DNA of 64,000 bases from Natronosalvus halobius (GTDB taxonomy: Archaea > Halobacteriota > Halobacteria > Halobacteriales > Natrialbaceae): positions 434,001-498,000 of the forward strand of contig NZ_CP099997.1 in NCBI RefSeq assembly GCF_024138145.1, read 5' to 3'. How positions within the stretch are numbered: position 1 is the stretch's first letter; every line of letters begins with the position of its first letter. Of this stretch, positions 52,992-64,000 are shown piece after piece. The notes under the pieces were generated by a model, which was not told where the DNA came from, did not search any database, and saw only the letters and a list, made by a program, of their open reading frames with translations. A program made the translations under genes and the position numbers.

Positions 52992-55900
52992 TTATTCGTC
53001 GTCCTCCCGGGCGAGACGCTTCGCTGCCAGTGCGGTTCCGCCAGCGACGCCTGCGGTGCCGACGACGGCGCCGAAACCGGGGAGTCCATCGTCTTCCGAT
53101 CCGTCGCTGCCGGTGCCACCATTGCCACCGCTGCCGTCGCTATCGTCGCCAGCAGAGTCGTCATCCTCGTCTCCGTTTCCGCCGTCATCGTCACCGTCGC
53201 CATCGTCGTTCCCTGGCGTATCGCTGCTATCGTTTCCGTTCCCCTCTGTACCATCGCTCCCGTCGCTCGAGGACCCGTCTCCGGCCTCGGACAACTCGAC
53301 GTCGCCGAGCGCGACGAACGGCAGTTGTGGCACCGAACCATCGGATTCCGAGAGCACCTCGACGCGGTCCACGCCCTCGGGGGTGACCATGTCCATCACG
53401 GCCGGATTGTTGTCGCCGGTGCCGCCGCCGATGACGTACTCGCCGGCCTCGGGGGCGATACCGCGAATCGCGCCGTCCCCGTAGCCGTCGAACGGGGCGA
53501 CGAGGGCCGCGATACCGATTCCGCCGCCGGCCTCGACGTCCCAGCCGATCGCGTCGGCGGGAACGCGGACCGAGACCGTGCGCCCTTCCACGTTCGTCTC
53601 GACGTTCGACGTCACTGAATCGCCGGCCGCGGACTCGACGCTCTTGACCGACTCGCCGTTGACGACGACGCGGTAGTGGTAGGGCGTCGCCATGTCGGCG
53701 TTCAGCCCGGTTCGACCCTCCGTGGTTCCCTCTACGTCGGCGCCGGGGTCGTGGACGTACACCTGGAAGAACTGATGGGAGAAGCCGCGGGGGAGGCCCC
53801 AGGGGTTCTGGATCTCGCTGGCCATCGTGAACGCGAACTCGACGCGATCGCGCGAGGCCGACACGGTCAGTTCGTCGATATCCCAGGCCCCCTCGTAGAA
53901 GTCGTCGCTCGTCGGGTACTCGTAGGTCCCCGGGCCGTAGGGCTCGCCGGTGGGTTCGTCGAACGTGGCGACCGCCTCGAGCGTGGTTACGAGCGGGACG
54001 TACTGCACCGTCGCTCGCGTTCCGTCGCTGTAAGCCAGTCCCCGGTACCAGTCGACGTCTGCCGGCGTCACCACGTCGATCGCGTTGGGCGCGGCGTCGT
54101 TCTGTGCGCCGCCGAAGGTCGTCTCGGTGGCCTCCGCTTCGGCCTGCATGACGTTCCCCGGCGCGTCCGGATCGTAGCCCAGCATCACCACCGCGACGTC
54201 CAGGTCCTCGAGGGGCGTCTCCAGCGCGGCTTTCGGCACGTCGACGAGAATCTCGTCGGCGGCCGGGTTCGCGGCGACGCCGCCCTCGGCGAGTCGCGTC
54301 CCGTCGGCGGTTTCGAGTCGCGTCCCATTCTCACCGTCGACGACGACCCGGTACTGGTGGGGGCGTTCGAGGGTCGCGTTGACACCCTCGCGCATCTCCG
54401 TCGTCCCGTCGTCGGAACCGTCGGCCAGATACAACTGGAGGTGCTGGGCGGAGAACCCGCCGTCGTACCCGTCGTAGTTCTCGAGGTCGCCGCCGACCGC
54501 CGCACGGAACTGGTAGGTGTCGCCGCCGTCGTGAACCGAGAACGCCGTCAGGTCGAAGATGCCGTCGGTGAACCGGTCGTCGGTCGGGTACTGGTAGCGG
54601 CCGTTGCCGCCCTTGTCGGTTCCCGGGGTGACGGAGAGGTTCGCGATGCGGTCGCCCGCGGCGAAGAACGTCGGCGTCTCGAGGATCGCGACCTGGTCGA
54701 CCTCGACGGTGCGTCGTTCGTCGTCGGCCTCGCCTTGGACCTCGAGATCCGCGCCGGAGACGACGTCGGTCGCGTGCACGTCCGAACGTAAATCGACGGT
54801 CACCGCCCCCTCGGGGTCGAAGTTGACGATCACGACGACGCGGTCGGGACCGGCGACATCCTCCAGGAGGCTAGCGTCGCGCCCGAAGACGAGCACGCGG
54901 TCGTCGGACTCGTGCCACTCGCCGACGAGGTCGGCGTCGGTTTTCAGCACGTCGAGGTCGTGGTACGTACTGATAAGCGTCCGGTAGAACTCGAGGTGGT
55001 CCTCGTCGTACGTCTCCCAGTTCACGAACGCTCGCTGGCGGCCGCCGGGGCGGACGTCGGCCCCGCTGTTGACCGAGCCGTCGTCGTTGTAGCCTCGAGG
55101 GTCGTTCTCGCCCATGTGTCGACCCTCGCCGAACCGGCTGATCTGGCGCTCCTGGCCGTAGTAGACGAAGGGGACGCCGGGGAGGGTGACGCCGGCGGCC
55201 CAGCAGGCGCGCTGGAGGGCGGCCCCGCGCTCCCACTCCTCGTCGGAGGCCTCGTCGTGGTTCGGATTCGCCTGATCGACGACGGTCTGGTTGAGCAGGC
55301 GCAACTCGTCGTGGTTCTCGATCGCGTTGAGGACGAGCGAGTGGTCCGGGATGCCCTCCGCAGCTCGCGCCCGCACGTCGTCGTAGAGGTCTGTGGGCGA
55401 GGCCAACCCGCCGGCAACGTCGTGTGTCGTCGTCGTGAACCCCTCGGTGTCGAAGTGCATGTCGAACTCGTTCTCCGAGAAGGCGGGGTCCTTCGGGATC
55501 GTCTCGTCGAGCATGAGGAACTCGCTATCGTTCGACCGGACGACCTCGCGGACCGCCTTCCAGAAGCTGTGGGGGACCCCCCAGGCGATGTCACAGCGGA
55601 AGCCGTCGACGCCGACCTCGCCGGACCAGAACTCGGCGACGGCGAGCATGTGCTCGCGGACCGCCACGTTGTCGTAGTTCCAGTTGGGCATGACCCGGAG
55701 GCCCCAGAAGCCGGTCGGACTGGGGGCCGGTTCCACCGTCTCGCCGTCGTGGGTAATCGGCGCCTCGAGGCGGTCCCACCAGTCGAAGTGTTTCGAGTCC
55801 TCGTTCCAGGCGTCCACAGGTGGATACTCCCAGTTCGGTGCTGGCGGTTCGGATCCCTGTTCGGCGATGGTGTCCTGGAAGTACGCGTGGCCACGCCCGG

Positions 55901-57110
55901 CGTGGTTGCTCACGAGGTCGAAGACGACCTTGATACCGGCCTCGTGACAGGCGTCGACGAACGCCGCGTAGGCCTCGATGGGATCCATCCCTTCCGGGAC
56001 GAGGTCCCCGGCGATCCCGAAGTAGTCGTTCGTGTCGTAGCCGTGTGGCCCACCGCCGGGCGCCCCCTCCTGGAAGCCCGATTCGTTGTTATTCCCGAAG
56101 AGTTTGTCGACGCTCTCGGCAGGGACGACGGGCGTCAGCCAGACCGCGTCGACGCCCAGGTCGGCGAGGTAGTCGACGCCGTCGATCAGGTCGTCGAAGG
56201 TCGTCGCGCCGCGTTCGCCTGCCCACGAACGCGGGAAGATCTGGTACATGACGCCCTCGGCCATCCACTCCGGCGGGCGGTTGGGCAGGGAGGTCGTACC
56301 GTCGGGTCCGAGTTCGATCGTATCGAGGGTGCTCAGGCTGTCACCGTCGGAGGCGACCGCGTGGACGCGGGCGGACTCGCCCTCGATGGCCGATTCGGGT
56401 ACGCGACCGGTCAGTCCGTCGACCTGAATCGCGTCGGTGGCGAGCGCGTCCCGGTCGTCCGCGAGGAAGGCGACCTCGAGGTCGGCCCGCGTCGCCCGGC
56501 TGTTCGGCGCAAGTCGTGCGTTCGTCTCGAGGACGTACTCGCCGTCCTCGTACCGTCCCTCGAGTTCGATTCGGGGCTGGCCGCCCGCTCCGCCTTCGGA
56601 TTCGGGGAACGCGTGGATCGTCAACTCGTGGGTGCCGTCGGGCGCCTCGAGTTCGAGGACGTAGGTGCCGGGAACGTCGGCCTCGAACTCGGCAACGTTG
56701 TCTCGGCCTTCGTCGTACCGGGGCCGGTCCGGATCGAGCGACGACTGGTAGGTCAACTCGACCTCGCTCCCCTCGGGGCGCTGGGCGACCGACCAGGTGA
56801 AGTCCTCGGCGGCGTAGCCCCCTGGATTTGGGCTGGCATTGGGAACCCGCGGGGCGAGGTTGTCTCGCCCACCGATCATCTCGGGGCCGACGAACGCCGA
56901 GTTCCACAGTTTCTCGCCGACCTGGACGAAGCGGGGGTGACCAGGGTGAAAGGAGTCGATTCCGCTCGCCGTCACGCCCTCCGGGGCGCTCGCCGCGACC
57001 GAATCGCTAAACCCGGCCGTCAGTCCGTAGGCACCGAGTCCCGCAACGCCCCCGAGGACGGTTCGTCTGTACAGCGATCTCGAGTCGTCGTCTCGTGAAT
57101 TGTCACTCAT
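52992..57110 (-). CDS. Secreted GH13 alpha-amylase family protein with PGF-CTERM anchor
   Basis: This 1372-residue glycosidase should cut alpha-glucans outside the cell. It has a Tat signal (RSLYRRTVLGGVAGLG), N-terminal beta domains to about 280, then a GH13 barrel from EGVMYQIFPRSW (about 285). Region I is DLVSNH (398-403); the catalytic residues are Asp507 (GFRCDIAW), Glu536 (LMLDETIPKD) and Asp601 (ENHDE). Two similar C-terminal modules (YQYPTDDRFTDGIFDLTAF and YEYPTSDDFYEGAWDIDEL) resemble glucodextranase-type binding domains. A Gly/Asp/Ser-rich stretch then leads to LPGFGAVVGTAGVAGG and a charged end, the PGF-CTERM signal for archaeosortase lipid anchoring. Amylase versus pullulanase or glucodextranase specificity is open. 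Confidence 0.9.
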   Translation of the reverse strand: MSDNSRDDDSRSLYRRTVLGGVAGLGAYGLTAGFSDSVAASAPEGVTASGIDSFHPGHPRFVQVGEKLWNSAFVGPEMIGGRDNLAPRVPNASPNPGGYAAEDFTWSVAQRPEGSEVELTYQSSLDPDRPRYDEGRDNVAEFEADVPGTYVLELEAPDGTHELTIHAFPESEGGAGGQPRIELEGRYEDGEYVLETNARLAPNSRATRADLEVAFLADDRDALATDAIQVDGLTGRVPESAIEGESARVHAVASDGDSLSTLDTIELGPDGTTSLPNRPPEWMAEGVMYQIFPRSWAGERGATTFDDLIDGVDYLADLGVDAVWLTPVVPAESVDKLFGNNNESGFQEGAPGGGPHGYDTNDYFGIAGDLVPEGMDPIEAYAAFVDACHEAGIKVVFDLVSNHAGRGHAYFQDTIAEQGSEPPAPNWEYPPVDAWNEDSKHFDWWDRLEAPITHDGETVEPAPSPTGFWGLRVMPNWNYDNVAVREHMLAVAEFWSGEVGVDGFRCDIAWGVPHSFWKAVREVVRSNDSEFLMLDETIPKDPAFSENEFDMHFDTEGFTTTTHDVAGGLASPTDLYDDVRARAAEGIPDHSLVLNAIENHDELRLLNQTVVDQANPNHDEASDEEWERGAALQRACWAAGVTLPGVPFVYYGQERQISRFGEGRHMGENDPRGYNDDGSVNSGADVRPGGRQRAFVNWETYDEDHLEFYRTLISTYHDLDVLKTDADLVGEWHESDDRVLVFGRDASLLEDVAGPDRVVVIVNFDPEGAVTVDLRSDVHATDVVSGADLEVQGEADDERRTVEVDQVAILETPTFFAAGDRIANLSVTPGTDKGGNGRYQYPTDDRFTDGIFDLTAFSVHDGGDTYQFRAAVGGDLENYDGYDGGFSAQHLQLYLADGSDDGTTEMREGVNATLERPHQYRVVVDGENGTRLETADGTRLAEGGVAANPAADEILVDVPKAALETPLEDLDVAVVMLGYDPDAPGNVMQAEAEATETTFGGAQNDAAPNAIDVVTPADVDWYRGLAYSDGTRATVQYVPLVTTLEAVATFDEPTGEPYGPGTYEYPTSDDFYEGAWDIDELTVSASRDRVEFAFTMASEIQNPWGLPRGFSHQFFQVYVHDPGADVEGTTEGRTGLNADMATPYHYRVVVNGESVKSVESAAGDSVTSNVETNVEGRTVSVRVPADAIGWDVEAGGGIGIAALVAPFDGYGDGAIRGIAPEAGEYVIGGGTGDNNPAVMDMVTPEGVDRVEVLSESDGSVPQLPFVALGDVELSEAGDGSSSDGSDGTEGNGNDSSDTPGNDDGDGDDDGGNGDEDDDSAGDDSDGSGGNGGTGSDGSEDDGLPGFGAVVGTAGVAGGTALAAKRLAREDDE

Positions 57111-57490
57111 GGCTGGTGGATCGTCCGGTGGTGTCCGCGGGCGCGAATCCGGGCCGTCGCTCGAGCGTGCGACTCGAACGCGTGTGCCGTGTCATCGCGC
57201 CTGATGGCTGTTGCAATTGAGGTGTAATTATTCATCACACTTAGAGATATCTATTGGCGCTCCGATAAGATGGGGGAATCCGTCAGTCGCGAGATAGCAG
57301 CGGTCGACTTGCTCGAAGGTTCGGTCGGGTTCCAATTCTCATCAGTCGTCCGATTCTCCGCGGCCGTCATTGAGTGGTAGCGAGACGTGTCTCGAAAATT
57401 TCGTTCGCTTTCCGCTGCAAATGTGGACAGCGCTCGAGGCCGCGTTTCAGCGCCGGACGAAAACTGACCGAATCCGATCGGTGCGCCGCA
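57111..57490. promoter_or_regulatory. Upstream region of the amylase gene
   Basis: The 380 nt between the amylase start and the PPAT stop (both minus strand) hold no gene. An AT-rich segment near 57215-57255 (minus: GATGAATAATTACACC, with AGATATCT just upstream) is the likely amylase promoter, leaving a leader of about 80 nt. The rest shows nothing. Confidence 0.45.
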
Positions 57491-57985
57491 TTACTCCGGC
57501 CTCGAGGACTCCCGCCCCTCGCGGTCGGGCGTCAAATTCCCGCGCTCGTCGATCTCGCCGTTGACGATGCGCGTACTCGAGATGATGTCGTCGTCCTCGG
57601 CCCGAACGTGGGGGACGACGACGAGTTCCAGCGGATCGTGGCCGCGCTCACGGCGCAGGTCGTTGATCTTCTTGCCACCCTCGACCGTCTCGGGCGAGAC
57701 GATCAGGTAGTCGAACTGGGCCTCTGTCGCGATTCCCGTCGGCTCGGTGAGCGTCCGGACCTCGAACTCGCGGTCGTGTTTCTCGGCGAGCGTCTCGAGT
57801 TCGGCCTCCAGGTCGCGCTTTCGCTCGTCGTAGGGGCGGACGTACCGGTCGACGTGTCGGGTCTTCGGCGCGAGTTCGTTGCTGGTCAGCCCGACGGTCA
57901 CGTCCCCAAGTTCGAACGCCCGTTCGAAGAGCCGTCGATGGCCATCGTGAACGGGGTCGAAGGTCCCACCAAGCGCGACGTCCAT
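57491..57985 (-). CDS. coaD: Phosphopantetheine adenylyltransferase (archaeal/eukaryotic type)
   Basis: PPAT transfers AMP to 4'-phosphopantetheine, the step before CoA itself. The 164-residue protein has the nucleotidyltransferase motif GGTFDPVHDGHRRL (with HxGH) and DDDIISSTRIVNGEI as the ISSTxxR motif. ATG 57985 starts immediately before the Rossmann strand; GTG 57997 would add four residues. It diverges from the malic enzyme gene with 127 nt between the starts. Confidence 0.93.
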   Translation of the reverse strand: MDVALGGTFDPVHDGHRRLFERAFELGDVTVGLTSNELAPKTRHVDRYVRPYDERKRDLEAELETLAEKHDREFEVRTLTEPTGIATEAQFDYLIVSPETVEGGKKINDLRRERGHDPLELVVVPHVRAEDDDIISSTRIVNGEIDERGNLTPDREGRESSRPE

Positions 57986-58112
57986 ACCCGTGGTCACAGG
58001 CGGGGCGCGTATAAAAGGGTCGAATCGCTAATTACCGTTCGCGACCGATATACGACGATCGTCGAACATCCGCTTCGCATCGTTTTTTGTACTGCACGTA
58101 CCTCACCCCGAT

Positions 58113-60368
<2,256 letters not shown>

Positions 60369-60706
60369 ACCGGCTACGAAACGAGCTCGGTCGACTGATC
60401 GCTCGAAGTCGATGAGGAGAGACTGGCCACCTCGGGAGGGGGAGGGTGGGGGAGATGTGGCCAGATTCGATCGTCAACGGGTGAATTCCAGGGTCTGTGC
60501 CCGCTCGCGCTCGAGGGTTCAGACCAGGTTGAAAGTCGCCGATAGACACAAAGAACGTTGACCTGTCATATTCAAGCAGCCGGTTACACGGCGTCACGGT
60601 TTCGATTTCAGTGGGTAGAATCGATAGTCCGAGTTCGGTACCCGGTTCGGTAGTCCCCCGTCTTCCGACCGAGGTTAGACGTCGAGTAGACCGATCCTTT
60701 ACGCAG
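60369..60706. other. Convergent intergenic region with a G-rich hairpin
   Basis: The 338 nt separate the stops of maeB and the glycosyltransferase. Apart from the hairpin at 60423-60464 I see nothing coding; the ORFs present are Arg/Ser-rich. Confidence 0.5.
60423..60464. terminator. 8-bp hairpin whose loop is a G-quadruplex motif
   Basis: CTGGCCAC (60423-60430) and GTGGCCAG (60457-60464) are a perfect inverted repeat. The loop contains GGGAGGGGGAGGGTGGGGG (60434-60452), four G-runs with single-nucleotide loops. It lies 55 nt after the maeB stop and may end or insulate transcription between the convergent genes. Confidence 0.6.
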
Positions 60707-61564
60707 TCACCCAAACACGCGACCGACGTCGAGTCTGACGTAGTGCCAGAGCGTGCCCGTCAGACCGCTCGCCGCGATTCGTCGACCCGATGTCTCGACC
60801 AGCACCCGCGGACAGTAGCCCGTCGGAAACGAGCGCGCAAGCGCCCGACTGAACGCCGTGTCCTCGTTGGCGACCGGCGGAAATCCGCCGACCGCCTCGA
60901 ACGCGTCGCGGTGGACGAAGGTATTGAACCCCGGCAGGACCGGCCGCTCGAGTCGCGGAAACGCATAGTTGATCGTCGCTTCGACGCACTTCGCCCGGAG
61001 GGGACCGGTCATCCGACAGCGCGAGGATGCCGCGGCCAGCCCTTCGGCCTGGACGAATCCGAGCATCCGGGTCAGGTACGAGGCGCGAACCTCAGTGTCG
61101 GCGTCGACGAAGGCCAGCCACTCGCCCTCAGCGCGGCGCGCACCACGGTTTCTCGCTGCCCCGATTCCGTCCGCCGGGCCGGAAACGACCGTCACGTCGT
61201 ACTCGCGGGCGATTTCGCGGGTGCCGTCGCTCGAGTCGCCGTCGACGACGACCACCTCGTAGTCGTAGGCAGTGTCCAGGCCTTCGATGCTCGAGAGGGC
61301 ACCCCGAATGTACTCGGCTTCGTTGCGCGCGGGAACAACGAAACTGACCAGGGGTCTGCTCGAGCGGTTGGCGCGTCTGGCGCGTTGGCCGACGGTGCGG
61401 TCGTCTGCCCCGCCGTCCCCGTCTTTGTCGCCGTCCGCCTCGTCGTCTTTGTTCACGCCGACGTCCGCTCCGTCACCCTCGTCCTGGACGCCGTCCGTAC
61501 GCGTCACGTGCCCTCGGCCGGATCCAGTGTCCGAACCCGTCAGCCGCCGCGTCGATGGTCGCAT
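60707..61564 (-). CDS. Family 2 glycosyltransferase
   Basis: The 285-residue protein has a GT-A/GT2 domain from LVSFVVPARNEAEYIRGAL (about residue 71), with VVVVDGDSSDGTREIA, a DADTE metal motif (FVDADTEVRAS) and GFNTFVHRDAFEAVGGF with NEDTAFSRAL as the acceptor-side Asp region. The first 70 residues are an Asp/Gly/Arg-rich leader that could be non-essential. No strong membrane span is seen. Substrates are unknown; glycolipid or surface glycan synthesis is likely. CTTATACT at 61591-61598 is a TATA box at leaderless spacing from ATG 61564. Confidence 0.8.
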   Translation of the reverse strand: MRPSTRRLTGSDTGSGRGHVTRTDGVQDEGDGADVGVNKDDEADGDKDGDGGADDRTVGQRARRANRSSRPLVSFVVPARNEAEYIRGALSSIEGLDTAYDYEVVVVDGDSSDGTREIAREYDVTVVSGPADGIGAARNRGARRAEGEWLAFVDADTEVRASYLTRMLGFVQAEGLAAASSRCRMTGPLRAKCVEATINYAFPRLERPVLPGFNTFVHRDAFEAVGGFPPVANEDTAFSRALARSFPTGYCPRVLVETSGRRIAASGLTGTLWHYVRLDVGRVFG

Positions 61565-61590
61565 CTACGACCCAGGTCTCGAGGCACGGA

Positions 61591-61598
61591 CTTATACT
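61591..61598 (-). promoter_or_regulatory. TATA box of the glycosyltransferase gene
   Basis: AGTATAAG on the minus strand is 27-34 nt upstream of ATG 61564. The spacing supports this start and a leaderless message. Confidence 0.5.
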
Positions 61599-61621
61599 GT
61601 CGGCTCTTCGTTCGACCGTCG

Positions 61622-61666
61622 GTCCAGGTCGACGTTCGGATCAGTTGTCGAGGTCGACGTCCGGAT
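61622..61666. repeat. 20-nt direct repeat upstream of the glycosyltransferase
   Basis: Two copies, 61622-61641 and 61647-61666, differ at two positions and share AGGTCGACGT and CGGAT; each contains the palindrome GTCGAC. They lie behind the TATA box of the glycosyltransferase, where an activator could bind. Confidence 0.6.
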
Positions 61667-61815
61667 AGAGAGACGGCGTCACGGTGTTTTTCGGGCTGAG
61701 GTCGGATGGTGGGCAGATAGTGATCGGATAGTGTACTGATACGTGAGGTGCAATATTTGCCGATGCCCGCTCTCGAGGGTCCCGAGAGCGCCGATTTGCG
61801 ACCCTCGTGCGAAAC

Positions 61816-61824
61816 GTTAAAACG
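61816..61824 (+). promoter_or_regulatory. TATA-like element of the ABC transporter operon
   Basis: GTTAAAACG lies 23-31 nt before ATG 61847 and supports that start for the substrate-binding protein gene. Confidence 0.4.
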
Positions 61825-61846
61825 TCAGTCTTGCGAGTTCACGGGT

Positions 61847-62632
61847 ATGACTCGCAGATTCGACATGGATCGCCGTGCGTACCTGAAGACCGTCGGCGCA
61901 GTCGGTGCGACCGCTGGCGTCGCTGGCTGTCTCGGCGACGTTCTCGGTGGTGGCGACGATACCATCATCCCTGGAACGGCGCCCGGCTTCGCCCCGTTCG
62001 AATTCACCAACGACGACGGTGAGCTGGTCGGGTTCGACATCGACCTCGCCGAGGAAACCATCGACCGGGCCGGCTACGAGGTCGGTGACTGGACCGAAAT
62101 CGAGTTCGAGTCCCTGATCCCGGAACTCACCGAGGAGAACATCGACCTCGCGGCCGCGGGAATGACGATCACCGAGGAGCGCCAGGAGACCATCGCGTTC
62201 TCCGAACCCTACTACGAATCCGACCAGGCCGTCCTCGTCGCCAGCGACGGCGACCTGGATCCGGGATCGGTCGAGGACCTCGAGGGAGCCGTCGTCGGCG
62301 CCCAGACCGGCACGACAGGCGAAGGAGAAGTCGAGACACTCGTCGAGGACGGAATCGTCGCCGAGGACGACACCCGCCAGTATCAGAACTACCCGATGGC
62401 CGTCCAGGACCTCGAAAACGGCAACGTCGACGCGATCATCATCGACATTCCCGTCGCCCAGAACTTCGAGTCCGGGCGAGACGTCGAGGTCGCCTTCGAG
62501 ATCGAAACCGGCGAGGTGTTCGGCTTCGGTATGCGCCAGGACGACGATCGCATCGGAGACATCAACGACGCCCTCGCCGAGATTCGTGACGACGGCACCT
62601 ACGAGGACCTCATCGAAACCTGGTTCGAGTAA
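61847..62632 (+). CDS. Amino-acid ABC transporter, substrate-binding lipoprotein
   Basis: The 261-residue protein is a type 3 (polar amino acid) solute-binding protein. The signal DMDRRAYLKTVGAVGATAGVAGCLGD has a Tat motif and a lipobox with Cys in AGC, so it is a Tat-exported, lipid-anchored protein. The binding domain has GFAPFEFTNDDGELVGFDIDLAE, IAFSEPYYES and VVGAQTGTTGE. ATG 61847 is chosen by its TATA spacing; ATG 61865 is possible. The permease gene follows 6 nt later. Confidence 0.92.
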   Translation: MTRRFDMDRRAYLKTVGAVGATAGVAGCLGDVLGGGDDTIIPGTAPGFAPFEFTNDDGELVGFDIDLAEETIDRAGYEVGDWTEIEFESLIPELTEENIDLAAAGMTITEERQETIAFSEPYYESDQAVLVASDGDLDPGSVEDLEGAVVGAQTGTTGEGEVETLVEDGIVAEDDTRQYQNYPMAVQDLENGNVDAIIIDIPVAQNFESGRDVEVAFEIETGEVFGFGMRQDDDRIGDINDALAEIRDDGTYEDLIETWFE

Positions 62633-62638
62633 CGAATC

Positions 62639-63355
62639 ATGGACGCCGCCGTCTTGCAGGCGAGCGACTGGCAGTTCGTCGCCTCGAACTGGGAGTTCTT
62701 ACTGAAGGGGACGATCGTCACCATCTTACTCACGATCGCGAGCCTCTCGCTCGGATTCCTGTCGGGATTCCCGGCGGGCGCCGTCGAGGTGTACGGTTCG
62801 GGCTGGCTCCGGGAGGCGGTGAGCACCGTCGGCGTCGTCCTCCGCGGGACGCCTATCGTCGTGTTGATCGTCCTGTTTTACTACGGGTTGCCACTCCCCC
62901 GACTCGGATCGGTTCCGGTACTCGACATCAGGCTCGATAGATTTATCGCCGCGACGGTCGCGCTGGGTCTTCGAAGCGGCGCTTACCAGGCGCAGGTGTT
63001 CAGAGGGGCGATTCAGTCGATCGATGAGGGTCAAATGGAAGCCGCGCGATCGGTCGGGATGACGAAATTGGGGGCGATTCGACACGTGATCTTCCCGCAG
63101 GCGATTCGCCGCTCGATCCCCGGCTTCCAGAACGAGTTCACGATCGTCCTCAAGGACACGAGCATCGCCTTCGCCATCGGGCTGGCGGAGTTGCTCTACC
63201 AGGCGGATCAACTCTACCTCCGGCCCGGACGCGACACGGCCGTCATGGAGGTCATCATCACCATCAGTGCGATTTACTTCGTGTTGACGTTCGTGACGAA
63301 CCGCTCGCTCGACCGCTTACACGACCACTACGCGATCCCCGGAGGAAACGACTGA
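62639..63355 (+). CDS. Amino-acid ABC transporter, permease
   Basis: The 238-residue inner-membrane permease has about five membrane segments and belongs to the HisM/GlnP type. The EAA loop that contacts the ATPase reads EAARSVGMTKLGAIRHVIFPQA, and VLRGTPIVVLIVLFYYG is the typical early segment. It sits between the binding-protein and ATPase genes with gaps of 6 nt on both sides, so the three form one operon. Confidence 0.94.
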   Translation: MDAAVLQASDWQFVASNWEFLLKGTIVTILLTIASLSLGFLSGFPAGAVEVYGSGWLREAVSTVGVVLRGTPIVVLIVLFYYGLPLPRLGSVPVLDIRLDRFIAATVALGLRSGAYQAQVFRGAIQSIDEGQMEAARSVGMTKLGAIRHVIFPQAIRRSIPGFQNEFTIVLKDTSIAFAIGLAELLYQADQLYLRPGRDTAVMEVIITISAIYFVLTFVTNRSLDRLHDHYAIPGGND

Positions 63356-63361
63356 GCCTAT

Positions 63362-64000
63362 ATGAGTCTGTTACGCGTCGACCACGTCGACAAATCCTAC
63401 GGCGACGAGGAGGTACTGCACGACGTCAGCTTCGAGATGGAATCCCAGGACGTCGAAGTGATCGTTGGCCCCAGCGGGTCGGGGAAGTCGACCATGCTCC
63501 GGTGTGTCAACCGACTCACTGAGATCGACGACGGCGCCATCTACCTCGATGACGTCGAGATCCACGATATCGACGAAAACGACCTTCGGCGGCGCGTCGG
63601 CATGGTCTTCCAGGACTTCAGCCTCTTCGCCCATCGGACGGCGCGAGGCAACATCACCCTCGGTCTCGAGGAGGTCCTCGGCCTCTCGAGGGAGGAAGCC
63701 GATGCCAGAGCCGTGGACTACCTCGAGCGCGTTGGACTCGAGACCCAGGCCGACTCCTATCCCGCCGAGCTTTCGGGTGGCCAGCAACAGCGCGTCGGCA
63801 TCGCTCGCGCGCTCGCGATGGACCCTGAACTCATCCTCTTCGACGAACCAACCAGCGCGCTCGACCCCGAACTCATCGGCGAGGTGCTCGCGGTCATGAA
63901 AGACCTCGCCGACGAGGGGATGACCATGCTCTGTGTCACCCACGAGATGGGCTTCGCCCGCTCGGCCGCCACGACGCTGACGTTCCTGGACGAGGGCCGG
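63362..64000 (+). CDS. Amino-acid ABC transporter, ATP-binding protein, cut by the window edge
   Basis: The frame starts at ATG 63362 and runs off the right edge after about 213 codons. Walker A is GPSGSGKST, the Q-loop [10 protein letters not shown], the signature LSGGQQQRV, Walker [13 protein letters not shown], and the switch His is in VTHEM. It is the polar amino-acid type ATPase that powers the permease encoded directly upstream. The C-terminal end is not visible. Confidence 0.95.
   Translation, partial: MSLLRVDHVDKSYGDEEVLHDVSFEMESQDVEVIVGPSGSGKSTMLRCVNRLTEIDDGAIYLDDVEIHDIDENDLRRRVGMVFQDFSLFAHRTARGNITLGLEEVLGLSREEADARAVDYLERVGLETQADSYPAELSGGQQQRVGIARALAMDPELILFDEPTSALDPELIGEVLAVMKDLADEGMTMLCVTHEMGFARSAATTLTFLDEGR

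Noticed and set aside
53676-57098. Long plus-strand frames opposite the amylase gene
   Set aside because: They are antisense shadows of an 1372-codon gene with clear catalytic motifs.

Overview
The window is a 64-kb piece of a haloarchaeal (class Halobacteria) chromosome. The evidence is high GC, strongly acidic proteins, Tat signal peptides on most exported proteins, leaderless genes with TATA boxes about 27 nt upstream of the start codon, a CDC48-type ATPase, ribosomal protein eS17, archaetidylserine decarboxylase and a bacterioruberin pathway. Trehalose genes and very frequent CTCGAG codon pairs suggest a Natrialbales-type lineage, but that placement is inference. Both edges cut a gene: taw1 on the left and the ATPase of an amino-acid ABC transporter on the right.

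0-13 kb: taw1 (tRNA wyosine synthesis), a frameshifted small exported protein, a phosphoglycolate phosphatase, and a glycerol catabolism locus. glpK and a membrane protein run leftward. gpdA-gpdB-(89-aa ORF)-gpdC runs rightward and is translationally coupled to a Cdc6-like protein with a degenerate ATPase site. The first of three secreted PQQ-type beta-propeller paralogues follows. 13-17 kb: crtD-lyeJ-cruF for C50 carotenoids. 17-27 kb: an SDR, a methyltransferase, ppsA, PhzF, thiC with a palindromic operator, uspA and birA. 27-36 kb: a Tat-exported metzincin-like protease, otsA-otsB, an M24 peptidase, a glutamate-cysteine ligase family protein, a decayed copy of the M24 gene tail, a twice-frameshifted propeller paralogue and thiI.

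37-52 kb is mostly housekeeping: lhr helicase, asd, cdc48, the third propeller, a CitG-DUF447-eS17 operon, a coupled pair of zinc-cluster proteins (one with an RHH-like head and coiled coil), a RecA-superfamily protein with a degenerate P-loop, sucC-sucD and tRNA-Leu(UAG). A 20-nt copy of the tRNA 3' end lies close by. 52-64 kb: a stand-alone TFB-like cyclin-fold protein, a 1372-residue Tat-exported GH13 amylase with a PGF-CTERM anchor, CoaD-type PPAT, a malic enzyme-PTA fusion, a glycosyltransferase and an amino-acid ABC transporter.

The theme is carbon flow: glycerol to DHAP, PEP synthesis, malic enzyme, succinyl-CoA ligase, trehalose and extracellular glucan breakdown. There is no transposase, integrase, CRISPR array or defence island. 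The unusual content is fine-grained: gene remnants, frameshifts, short tandem repeats, a G-quadruplex-like hairpin, a clear thiamine-type operator and several uncharacterised coupled gene pairs. I did not find a large undescribed system; the best candidates for unknown biology are the Cdc6-like protein in the glycerol operon, the CitG-DUF447 pair and the zinc-cluster pair at 46.7-48.2 kb.
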